The notes beneath the pieces are model-generated. The model was not told the DNA's origin. It saw only the letters and a program-made list of their open reading frames with translations, and ran no database searches. Below are positions 1 through 10,294 of a DNA stretch of 64,000 bases, piece after piece; within the stretch, counting starts at the first letter, position 1; each line of letters begins with the position of its first letter. The position numbers were made by a program, and so were the translations under genes. Source of the stretch: Cytospora piceicola (lineage: Eukaryota; Ascomycota; Sordariomycetes; Diaporthales; Cytosporaceae); assembly GCA_023375675.1 (NCBI GenBank), contig JALQBC010000017.1, forward strand, positions 186,001-250,000, in the 5' to 3' direction.

Positions 1-401
1 AAGTGACAACCGAGACCTAGGTTAGGAAGGGCACAAACGTCCGAGGAGCCAACGGAATCAGCATAACCCCATGTTATTAGCCACAGGTAATGCTGGATGC
101 CGGGCGTACACTTGGCCGGATTGTGGTCGGCCCGAATGCTGGACAACACAGTACAGTCCTGGCTACCCTAGGGTACACAGACGGCGTGGCAACAAGGAAG
201 TCATTGTGAGGCATAGCGTAACACCTCCAGTCAGAGGGCAGTTCTCAGGATGGAAATAGCCCTGTGTCATATTCTCAGCGGTGACTTAGGGCACACTTGA
301 CGCAAGGAATAATGGTGGGCTGGACGTGGCACAAGAGGCAAAGCATTGCGATAGCACAGCGTTGGATTCATATCTTCTCCTTTCAGTCAACTGGTAATAG
401 C
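1..401. other. 3' flank of the oxygenase gene, no gene seen
   Basis: No coding region is supportable here. The open frames are short and have no recognisable composition. The palindrome TACCCTAGGGTA lies at 164-175, one of a family of CTAG-centred palindromes found repeatedly in the intergenic DNA of this window. Confidence 0.5.
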
Positions 402-1325
402 TCAATCCAGTGTATAGAACTGTCGCGGCCATATGTTCATTGCAGTCTTCAACCCCTCTCCCACTGTGAGGCCAGCGTGCACTGTCCTCTCATCGCCGGT
501 GCCATTCGCATGCAGATTGACCCAGAACAGCGCATTGCCCCTGACCGGCCTGAATGCCAGACCTCCGTCCTTATGTTCACGCCAGGTAGGATTTGATTCC
601 TTCCACCCCCTTGATTGGGCATCTTCAACAGCCCTTCTGTACCTGCCATGGACTGGATACCCGGCAACATGGGGGAAGTACGTCTCTCCGTCGGTACAGT
701 CATCCTCTAGGATAGCAAAGAAGCTCGCGACCCTGTTGAACGTCCTCCTCGACCCGTCATACGCACGCTGCGGCGTGTCATACCAGTCATGGTGGATGTT
801 GAACTGCTGGCCAGCAGTGTATCGAACCAACTGGGGGGGTCCCATCTCGTCCTCGGCGCGCATCATGGTTCCCATGAAATCTCTTGCCCTAGCAAGCACA
901 CAATGCACTGTCGGATCACGGAGCGGGAGACCGGCGGAGCTGGAGGTGCGGTCGGGGGTGTCGACCTTGCGACCGTACTTTGTCACGGTGGACGGCTTGA
1001 AGAGGGGCTCGGCCGTGGCAAGCAAAGAGTCGATCTCGTCGGTGTGGAGGAAGCCATGAATATAGATGAGGAGTGGATCGAGCGAGACGATTTCTGTGCG
1101 GTAGGCTGATGGCGCGCAGAGGAATGCAGTGGCGTTGGGCGCCGGAGCCGTGGACTTGAAGGGCGCGGGGAAGGGGAAGTCAGGAACGGGGAAAGGAGTA
1201 ACAAAGGACATGAGCTGCAGTGAAGACTCGATGTTGAGTGTGTAAGGAACTGCGAGGGCGAGGAGGAGCACCCCACCTGCTGCAGCACTCAGGCTGGCGA
1301 CTCTCGCGATGGACGGCAGTTCCAT
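402..1325 (-). CDS. Prolyl 4-hydroxylase-like 2OG/Fe(II) oxygenase
   Basis: Single-exon gene, 307 aa. The fold belongs to the P4H alpha-subunit family of 2-oxoglutarate/Fe(II) dioxygenases, which hydroxylate prolyl residues. The iron ligands are visible: His178 and Asp180 in the motif HHDWYD, and distal His283 in TVHAG. Lys293, ten residues on, is the expected 2-oxoglutarate carboxylate binder. Residues about 11-30 form a hydrophobic N-terminal segment followed by a Pro-rich linker, so an ER/Golgi membrane-anchored type II topology is likely. The length fits fungal single-domain P4H proteins. The start is the only ATG ahead of the hydrophobic segment. A TATATA element lies about 20-30 bp upstream (near 1345) and could be the TATA box. 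It is transcribed divergently from the kinase gene 4.7 kb away. The exact substrate cannot be told from sequence. Confidence 0.9.
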   Translation of the reverse strand: MELPSIARVASLSAAAGGVLLLALAVPYTLNIESSLQLMSFVTPFPVPDFPFPAPFKSTAPAPNATAFLCAPSAYRTEIVSLDPLLIYIHGFLHTDEIDSLLATAEPLFKPSTVTKYGRKVDTPDRTSSSAGLPLRDPTVHCVLARARDFMGTMMRAEDEMGPPQLVRYTAGQQFNIHHDWYDTPQRAYDGSRRTFNRVASFFAILEDDCTDGETYFPHVAGYPVHGRYRRAVEDAQSRGWKESNPTWREHKDGGLAFRPVRGNALFWVNLHANGTGDERTVHAGLTVGEGLKTAMNIWPRQFYTLD

Positions 1326-4300
1326 GTTGACCTGCCGTCAGACATGTATATATCAGGACTGGTATATGGACATGAGAAGTCAATGTGAAGCTGATAATCA
1401 AGTCCAGCCTCCCGAGAGTGGAGGATGGCGATGGGAGTCAGTGCTATAATTGGTTTCTTGGAACGAGGCATACTCGTCTGGATGAAAAGGGGCAACATCC
1501 CTTACCTCCTTACCTGAGCACACATCATGAGAGGCTTTCACTTGTGATTATTGATGGCATGGCAACACGACATTGTCACATCTGTATCTCCTTCGGGAAT
1601 CGTGCCATGGTACAGCTGAATTTGGTAGCGGAGGAAGGAAGTCAAGGTCCGTTCTCGAGTCTAGAGCCTCGAGTCTCGAGCCGTCAGTGCCGCCAGTACC
1701 ACCACAATCTATGTAGTCCCGCACTGCAGAACTAGAATAATCTTGATGTACTGTAGATTCGCATTGTAGGCAAGAAGGTAGAAGGGGGGTCAGAAACATG
1801 TGATGTGGTTGGCGGTGCGGGACTGGCGAACCAACGGCTTGCACTCACAAGCCGTGCCGAGTCCATCCACCAATCACCAACCAAATAGGCCCAGAAAAGA
1901 GGGGTCCATTTTGCTATGTAGAAGGAAACTGAGAAAGAAGATTCGATGGCCTCATCAAGTATTTAAAGTTGCTCCGGGGACAAGGGAATTCAGTCGACCA
2001 TCCCCACCCACATCTCCACCAACCTCCACTACCATCTGGGTGATGCCCGAAATTGCCCTGCAGCGCAGTGACAATGTTATGTACATACAAGCTGGCAATC
2101 AATGCTCCGTCCCGTCCCACACCCCCTGTTCAATCTTGACCACAAACCGTTGAGCGGTTCCATAGCTTGTCGAGATCCTCGAGATCCCAAAGTACATTAA
2201 CCGAGACAGCCAGAAATATGTACTGTAGGGTACACTACTAGGTACTATGTAACCAAAACAAAAATACCACAACTTCAACCCGGACCCTGAACTAGCCCTA
2301 ACCCTAACCATTGACTGTGGCTGTCTGGGCAAACACCTTTGTCCCTAAGACTTTACTGTCCACGCACACGCAGTGAATGTATATATATAGATACCTAGGT
2401 ATATACCTAGGTATGTACTTATATGGTAACACCCATATCACTCGAATCAACGGACGACATGAGACCCTGCTGCTACATACTTAAGTATATATGAGCGCTG
2501 CCACTTCCGGATCTCTGCCTGTTCCGTTCCTTATGCTTCGTCTTAACTCCCGATACCGGTAAAGCGAAATCAATGACGTCAATGGTATTCCGCGAGGGGC
2601 AGCTAGGTACCTGGGTATCTTATACGGATTGCCTTGTATCTGGGCACATAATACTATATTCTGGTGAACACCTGGGAATCCCTAGGAACTTCGGGCGCCT
2701 GGGCATTTCAAGTGGAAGGAAGTCTACGGTAAAATGTGTTCCCTGCATGTATAGTTGAGATATTGGATACGGTTCGGGCTGCGTCTTTAGGGGGATACCA
2801 CGGTAAAACATCCAAGCAGTCGAGGTCGCCCAGGCAAACAGATTACACCTAGGGTACCCTAGCAGCCTAACAGTAAGTAAGTACATACCTCCCAACCCCC
2901 TGTAACCCCAGTAAAAAGTTAGCGGACAACCTGTGACATGTGATGTCAGCCGCAACTTGACTCCCTCACCTCATTCCACCACTTCCAGGGTCCAGAGCTT
3001 GTAGGTGTACGAAGGCGTCGCGGACCATATGATCCGAACCAAACACAGCTCTTTTGGAAATCATTGATATGATGAATTACCCGAGTAGCTCAAGGCTTCC
3101 ATTTACTAGTAGAATCTATCATAGTACAGACGTACCTATGTGCAGTAGTACGATACACGGCTGGACGGTTGCTGCATGCTGACGTCGGCACGAGACCTCA
3201 AACAACCCTTCATCTCACTCAGCTTTCGGCGCCGGTTTCTAATCCAAGGGACGGAACAAGGCCAATGTTAAGGTACCAAGGTACTACCTGGCGCAGCCTG
3301 TAGAAGAGTGGGCACACGTGGCGCAAAGAATCGGGTCGGATATGGAAAGAAGAAAAACACTCAAAAAAAAAGGACAGTCAGGAAAGTATTCTCGTGTGTG
3401 CCGAGAAGCAACCCACGAAGCAGGACTGACATTCACCTGCTATTTCCTAGATAAACTCAGCATCAACATCAACAGCACTGACATGAAATAAAGACGGTAC
3501 AAATCAGCGCGGTTGTTTTTGCTTGTAGATGTTTGCTTCATCCTTTGTTCACTTTAATTTTGGCGCGTCTCGAAATGATACAAATGACGCGAATCGATAC
3601 GTCATTGCGGTATGCTCCGTCTGCCCCTCCATTTCCCCCCAGTTGATTGGCTCGTGGCTGTCTACTTAGGTACCTAGGTATAGTGCAGTGCATCTTGCAA
3701 GGCCAGTTGAGACTTGACACGGAGTGGGTCGTAGTGGGGCTCTCGTTCCCCCCCCCTGGCCTAGCCTAACAGCCTAAGTAAGTACTGCCAGACTGCCTGA
3801 GCGCACCGGGCACCTGGCACCCACCAGGGCAACCGTGGACAAGCATGCAAAATGTCTGTCTGCCGCCGAAAAATCCCGGACGGAACTGCCACAACCTTGG
3901 AACGACGTCCCTTGACCACCAATCTGCACCTTGGGATCGCCTCACCTTTCTGCCCCATCCATCATCCCCTTCTGCGCAAACACAGCCTGTCAGCGTGCCC
4001 CGGGATCAAGAGACAACTTTTGCCGGCGCAGACCGTTCCATTTGTCTTCTGAACGTCTCCGTATCCAAAAATCAGATCTACTGTTACCTGGAATCTGTAA
4101 TCCTGGGTATCCCGGAACCAGCTGCTCTGTTCCATTTCCCCCACAATCAACCCAATCTTGCGGTATTGTTCTGAGTTTCCCCTCCACCCACGCCCTACCG
4201 CGACGGCAAGGTTTATCCACCCTGCCACCCCTTGTTACGCAGGCTTTTTCTTCCCGTCGGCGACATCCAAGCGACCGACCGACTACGTACTGTCACCGTC

Positions 4301-6025
4301 TATCTACCTAGGTACACAGTAGACATCACTACCTGATCATCATCGCAATCCCTTTGCAAGTCGCATTATACTTTCCCATCGTGCCTATTCTACAGACCAT
4401 CGAGGAGTCGGCCAGCAACTCCGAGAACTTGCGCAAGCTCCCCATTGGATGCCACGGGCCAGCGATACCCCAGCAAAACCCAGCAGCCAGCCCGAGCATC
4501 AAGCTTCAGCAGCCGAGCAGACGAGGTTTAGCTGATCGGCGGTCCTGCCGTTCATCATCATTACTTCCGGCCAATCGACCGACCCGGCCCTGACGCCCTG
4601 ACGTCCTTCGTTTCCCACCAAAACAAGCCCAGCCCGCAGCCCGAACAGTCGTGACGCTCGAACCTTGATCCGTTACCAGGAACAGAAGGGAAGGGGGAAT
4701 AAAAAAAGAGAGCCAAACAAAAGGACAGACGAGATAAGCGACGCCTATCGGTTGCAGGCTTGCAGCTACTGTTCGGCTTGTTTTCAGGTTTACGCCCTGA
4801 ACCTACATACCAACACGTACCTGATCTGGGAACTCGGCCGCCTTTTTTCACTTGTTCGCGTTTGTCTCTCTATTTTACGGTGAAAGCTGTGATGCAATAG
4901 GATTCCATCTCACACCAAACAACCTCGACCGCTGAAACCGAGAAAAAGGGGTTGAAGAAAAGAAGAAGAAGAAGGGGGTGGAAAAGAAAGATCAAAAGCC
5001 TGTACCAAACCCAGGACCCAGGCCCTGGCATTATACTGCTGCCCGCCCTACTGAAAGTCTCGAACCCGAACAGTACTTCGTCATAGCTTGCCTCCGCCAC
5101 CAACCACAAAAGCCTTACCTCACCTTGCCCGCTTGCGACACTGCAATTTGATTAGACGCTGCCTTGGTTTGGCACCCTCTTCTCTTATTACGTACCGGCT
5201 CTTCTTACCTCATACCTCACCATCGCCCTCACACTACCTATAGTCTACCAACCCTACTAGACCAGACCGGCACCTACGTACTCCCAAAACCAGTACTGTT
5301 ACCTGCTGCCGCGCCTTAGAAACTGCTTGCTGCTTCTTCATCACGACCTCACCCGCGTCTTTACCTTCATATCTCGCTCGCCCTTTGGTTCCTCCCTCTC
5401 TGGATAAGCAATACATACCACTACACGAGTCCTCCCTCCTCCTCCGTCCACCCTATCCAGCCTGTCTAGCTGCCGCATCACGACACGACTCTCTCACCAC
5501 CTTCTCTCTACTCGGTTGTAGGTTTTTTTCCCCCCACCCCATCCTTGCGGCTTTGGACTCTGCATGTCTACCCCTCATCATCGTTCCTCAAACCCGACAG
5601 CCAACCACTGACACTGACCATACAAAGCCACTAGAGGCCGACAACCTTTCTACTCTCCGTTGCAACCTTAAGCCTGCTTCAGGGGCCTTCATTACTTCTC
5701 ATCAACCTCCTGGATACCACTACGGCCCGCCTGATCTTGATCTTCTAGTTTTAAGCCTTCGTCTTACCTTGAATCTCTTGTGAAAAGCAGACCACTACCG
5801 CCAGGTCACCTCGGTTTCTAAGCAAGCCCAGCATTGCAAAGCAACAAAGACTTCTACCAGTCGCTTGCGATTCAGTTATTCTGGGATTCGGTATTTGTCC
5901 AGTGAACAAACCCTGCGCATCATTGCGAGCAGGGGATTGGTGTTTGTGCTGCCCCGATCGGGATTGATCTGAACAGCTGCATGCCATTTAAGCTGCCGAA
6001 AAGGAAATTTACATCATCGGTCAAG
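1326..6025. other. Long divergent intergenic region between oxygenase and kinase
   Basis: 4.7 kb with no supportable gene. It holds four exact TACCTAGGTA palindromes (2392, 2404, 3671, 4305), a short interstitial telomere-type tract CCCTAACCCTAACC (2296-2309) and, from about 5.1 kb, pyrimidine-rich DNA typical of a fungal 5' leader. The open frames are scattered, short and overlap on both strands, as expected of non-coding DNA. Confidence 0.6.
5110..6025 (+). promoter_or_regulatory. Pyrimidine-rich probable 5' leader of the kinase gene
   Basis: About 0.9 kb rich in CT tracts directly precedes the kinase start, the usual look of fungal promoters and transcribed leaders. It contains upstream ATGs, for example near 5563. 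An ATG at 5981 is in frame with the kinase start at 6026 and would add 15 residues. The transcription start cannot be placed from sequence. Confidence 0.4.
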
Positions 6026-8771
6026 ATGTCTACAATACAACAACTCAAGAACTTTATCCGTCATGGTATGCTCCTTCCACCAAATTTTGTCCCTGCACCC
6101 ACCAATCCACCCGCCCACTTTACCCTCGCCTTCCTCACACACGGGCCCGCGTCACACGGGTACCTGCTTCAACTTCGCGTCACCGCCATGGTCGCTGGAC
6201 CCGGCCTGACTCTTGACACTGTTCGGTCCTTCAAGAGACTATATCCGAACTAACCTTTATTCTCAGGCAAGCAAGCTCGGGCGACCAACAACGCCGACGA
6301 GACACAGAAGAAAGCCGACCAGTCACCTCCACAATCACAACCGGCTCCCGTGCCTACCAAGCACATGGCTCCTCAATCTGAACCCGGATTTGGCGGTGCA
6401 ATCGGCAATCAGCATGCCGTCCTTCCGGAAGCGTATTCAACCGCTCCGGGCGACGAGAGAAACCGAGCTGCTCGAGCCGACGGAGTCGCTGCTAATCACG
6501 TGGAGGACCAGCAACAACTGAACCAAGGCGGCGCAGCCCCCGCCAAGGGCAAGAGGATAGACGAAGCCGCCAAGCTGGTCGCCGAAGAGAACGCGAACCG
6601 GAGCCAGTTCCCCAGATATGCAGGCCTGGAAAGATGGGAGCTCGTCGAGAAGATGGGCGACGGCGCATTCAGCAATGTCTACCGGGCACGCGACCTCGAA
6701 GGAGACGCTGGCGAGGTGGCAATCAAGGTCGTGCGCAAATACGAAATGAACAGCATGCAGGTAAGCTCATCCAATGCAACGGCGGTCTGCAATTTTCGTC
6801 CTCTGCAGACTGGCCTTTTCCTCTGTCCCCTATTACAATGATTTGTCGTGATATTTCCTTTTAAGTTGTTTCTTTGCCAACGTGGAGGGTTGCTTTAGGG
6901 TCAAAAACATCTCCATCCGGACTTCAAGCCAAAGGCTCCAAAAGCCGCAGAGGTGCGAAAGATTTCACTTTACTCTCCTTGGACTTTTCAAAAAGATTTA
7001 ACTCTCTATCTTCTGCGCTGTATGACACTTATGGTTGCTGTCCTCTGCAAGTGTACTGTGGACTTGACCTACAGAAAACAGAAGAAAAGCCATTCCTTGC
7101 AGAAGATTGGGGGGCACTGACACCACATGCCAGAGAGCGAACATCCTCAAAGAGGTACAGATCATGCGACAACTGGACCACCCCAACATCATCAAGCTCA
7201 TCGATTTCTCCGAGTCCAAACAATACTACTACATCATTCTCGAACTTTCACCCGGCGGCGAACTGTTCCACCAGATTGTCCGGCTTACCTACTTCAGCGA
7301 GGACTTGTCGAGGCACGTCATCGTTCAAGTGGCCAAGGCTCTGGCATATCTGCATGAGGAGAGGGGCGTGGTACATCGGTGAGTACTGAATATAAGAATA
7401 CCTAGGTATTCTCTGTATTAACCTCCTCGTCCTTCCATTTCACATTCATTCACTTTACACGGGGTCAAGGTCAAGGCGTTGATGTCATTGGTGCTCATCC
7501 GACTCGAGGATGACTCTGCCTCCCGAAACTCGGCCGATTGACGTCATGACGCCGAGCACCTGACATCAACACCTTAACTCCACTAAATCCACTGCGCTTT
7601 GTGGCTTGACGCAGTCGCTATTGCGCTGTGCTCCCTTGGCGCCCACCCTCCCCCGAAGCTTGAAACTGCCCATCTTCAGGGACCCCCTGAAGACAATTGC
7701 TGACGCCATATCAACAGAGACATCAAACCAGAGAATATCCTATTTACCCAGATCCCGGTTATTCCTTCCAAGAACCCCAAGCCAAAGCAGCCCGGCGATG
7801 AGGACAAGGTTGATGAGGGTGAGTTCATCAAGGGCGTCGGTGCGGGTGGCATTGGCCAGATCAAGATCGCAGACTTTGGTCTCTCCAAGGTCGTCTGGGA
7901 CAATCAGACCATGACACCATGTGGCACCGTCGGTTACACCGCACCCGAGATCGTCAAGGATGAGCGGTATTCCAAGTCCGTCGACATGTGGGCCCTTGGT
8001 TGTGTGCTGTACACACTGCTGTGCGGCTTTCCCCCCTTCTACGATGAGAGCATAGAGGTTCTCACGGAGAAGGTTGCAAAGGGCCAATTCACGTTCCTTT
8101 CGCCATGGTGGGATGATATTTCCTCATCGGCTAAGGATCTTATTAGCCATCTGTTGACTGTTGACCCCGACAAGCGATTTACCATCCTTGAGTTCCTCGA
8201 CCACCCCTGGGTCAAGGAGAGCGAGACACCTGGCCTCAAGAAGCCCAGTACCACACCAGGTGGCATGCTGCGTGCTTTCGATGCCACCAAGTTCCAGGAT
8301 GGCGACAGGCGGTACGACTTCCGATCACCCGGTGCTGTCAACCTACGTGAGGTCTTCGATGTTGGTTATGCTGTGCACCGTCAAGAGGAGGAGAACAAGC
8401 GACGGAAGCAGATGGGCACCAAATCTGCCGGTGTTTCTCGCCTGGCGGGCTTGAACGAGTCGGACGAAGATGACGAGATGCCTGACGCTGGCGACAACAC
8501 CGAATACGCACACAAGTCTGGAAATGGCACCCAAGGCCTCGAGCAGAGCATGAAGAATGCCCAGATTAGTGCCAGCGAGCAACGCGGTCGCGAGCGCGAG
8601 AGACGTGTGGCAGAGCAAAAGGGCTACGGCCAACACTCGGCCGTGGTGACGGCTGCCGCGAGGCAACAGGTCAAAGATCGCAATCGCGCGAAGGGTGCCT
8701 TCGAGCTGAACCTGGACGGCGCCACGCTATTGGGTCGGAGAGGAGTGAAGCCCTCTGCGGGGGCGGTGTAA
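6026..8771 (+). CDS. srk1: Srk1/Rck2-type CaMK-like serine/threonine kinase
   Basis: Five exons: 6026-6065, 6267-6760, 6899-6952, 7134-7378 and 7718-8771, all with GT-AG introns, giving 628 aa. The protein opens MSTIQQLKNFIRHGKQAR. The kinase domain begins near residue 148 (KMGDGAFSNVY). Catalytic Lys167 is in VAIK, the HRD Asp is 279 and the DFG Asp is 330, followed by the TAPE motif. An insert of about 35 residues between HRD and DFG is characteristic of Srk1/Rck2 kinases, the MAPK-activated CaMK-like enzymes that act downstream of the Hog1/Sty1 stress pathway. Exon 3 (54 nt) is inferred: it keeps phase 0 on both sides and adds a basic linker (KHLHPDFKPKAPKAAE) just before the NILKEVQ helix. 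The C-terminal tail is charged and low-complexity. Start choice: 6026 matches the conserved beginning; an in-frame ATG at 5981 is an alternative. Confidence 0.93.
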
Positions 8772-9427
8772 GAGGCCAGTCCCTGGATCAGTGTTTCTTC
8801 CGAGTTGCACAAGGGCGGGTTCGCTACTCCGGTACCTCAGGCTAAAGTGTGGCCGAAATTTTGGAGGATGACGGGGAAACGATTGCGAGAAGATAAAGAA
8901 CGGTGCACTTCGGATGCACTCCTGACTTCTTGATGATATCCCTTGGATCATTCGTATTAAGTTCATGGGGGGGTAACCGTCTCTAAAGTTTGGGCACATG
9001 CATGGATCTTGTTTTGGTGTTTTATCTTATGGTTGTTTGTTTTTACTGCTGCTGTTGGTATGGGACTTATGGGACGAGGGTCGAGAGCGTGAAAGGGCCA
9101 TATCCGGGCGGGTGTTAGAAAGATGGGACGTCTATTGACCATGGTTTGATGCTGTCATAAAGTAGTACACAAGGCATTCGCACGCATGGAGTTAGTGGCA
9201 ATGTTAATTCAGAACTTCACTTCGCATACCCTTAGGGGCCCCCGTCTCACATACATAGGGTAGTGCATAACGCAGAGTGGCGGGCGATATGGAGAGTGAT
9301 TCGATTGAAAGTTTACCACAGGACGGGGTTCCCATCTGCCTTCCATTTGGGACGTGCCTGTTTACTGCGAACATGATGCTGATGACCTTTAGGTTCGGCC
9401 TGTCTAGATTTTCCAGCTGACTACCAT
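8772..9427. other. Convergent intergenic spacer
   Basis: Spacer between the convergent kinase and methyltransferase genes. It probably holds both 3' UTRs. No open frame here looks coding. Confidence 0.5.
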
Positions 9428-10294
9428 TTATGCCTTCCTTGTGCCCCGACACAACAGGAAAGGAAACCCCATCTTCTCTAATTCAACACCCTCGGGCTTC
9501 ATTTGGCCCCACTCCCCAGGGAACCGTTCAACTTCCTTCTCCATGGTCCAGGCCGGCCTGACAGCGACATCCTCAAACCCGGCCTCCCTCATCAGCTCGG
9601 CAAACCAGTCAGCCTTAATCCCGTGCCTCTCCACGCCGAGCATCTTGGCCTCGGGGTGGAACTTCCTCGCCTCGGGGCCGAAGTCCTCAAAGTCCGTCAG
9701 GGCGAGCTGGCCGCCGGGCTTCAGGCAGCCGTACATGGTCTGCAGCAGGGGTCTCAGGTCCGGGATATGGTGAAGGGCTAGGTGGCTGGTGACGAGGTCG
9801 AACTTCTTCCTTCCAGAGCAGGGCTTGTCGCCCCCACCATCATCAGCTGCCGGGAGCCGGCCGTCCTCGGGGTCCTCGAGCAGGGCGCACAGCGGCCGCA
9901 CGACCCCCCGCGCCGCCTCGCCCTCCGCGCCCGGCATGTCCTCGAGCTTCGCGGCCAGCGCGTCGATCATGCCGCCCGCGGCGTCGACGGCCAGGATGCT
10001 GCGCGCGTAGGGCGCCATGCGGAGCGTCAGGAGGCCTGTGCCGCAGCCGATCTCGAGGACGTCGAGGCCCCTCGGTGCTTCTTCCGTGCTGCTGCTGCTG
10101 CCGCCGCCGCCGCCGCCGCCTGTCGTGGGTCTGGTGTTGTTGTTGGCGCCCTTGTCCCTGAAGGTGCCTAGGGAGGGGTGCGCTGCCAGGATGGCCTGGA
10201 GGGCCCCGTCCGAGGCGCGGTGCATGTCCGGGTTGGAGTCCCATGCTGCGGCCTCGGCATTGAAGCGGTCGTTGCCGGCGGGGGTGGGGGACAT
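9428..10294 (-). CDS. Class I SAM-dependent methyltransferase
   Basis: Single exon, 288 aa from the chosen ATG at 10294; an in-frame ATG at 10462 would add 56 unconserved residues. Motif I (SAM binding) reads VLEIGCGTGLLTL. It is followed by the acidic end of strand 2 (LAVDAAGGMIDAL) and a post-II segment FDLVTSHLALHHIPD, then LKPGGQLALTDFED. This is the small-molecule methyltransferase pattern of the Methyltransf_11/25 (UbiE-like) group. A Gly7-Ser4 low-complexity insert sits just before motif I, encoded by a CCG/GCC microsatellite near 10100. The substrate is unknown. The fold assignment is secure; a specific role is not. Confidence 0.88.
   Translation of the reverse strand: MSPTPAGNDRFNAEAAAWDSNPDMHRASDGALQAILAAHPSLGTFRDKGANNNTRPTTGGGGGGGSSSSTEEAPRGLDVLEIGCGTGLLTLRMAPYARSILAVDAAGGMIDALAAKLEDMPGAEGEAARGVVRPLCALLEDPEDGRLPAADDGGGDKPCSGRKKFDLVTSHLALHHIPDLRPLLQTMYGCLKPGGQLALTDFEDFGPEARKFHPEAKMLGVERHGIKADWFAELMREAGFEDVAVRPAWTMEKEVERFPGEWGQMKPEGVELEKMGFPFLLCRGTRKA

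Noticed and set aside
433..1059. 208-codon plus-strand frame
   Set aside because: Antisense shadow of the 2OG oxygenase gene.
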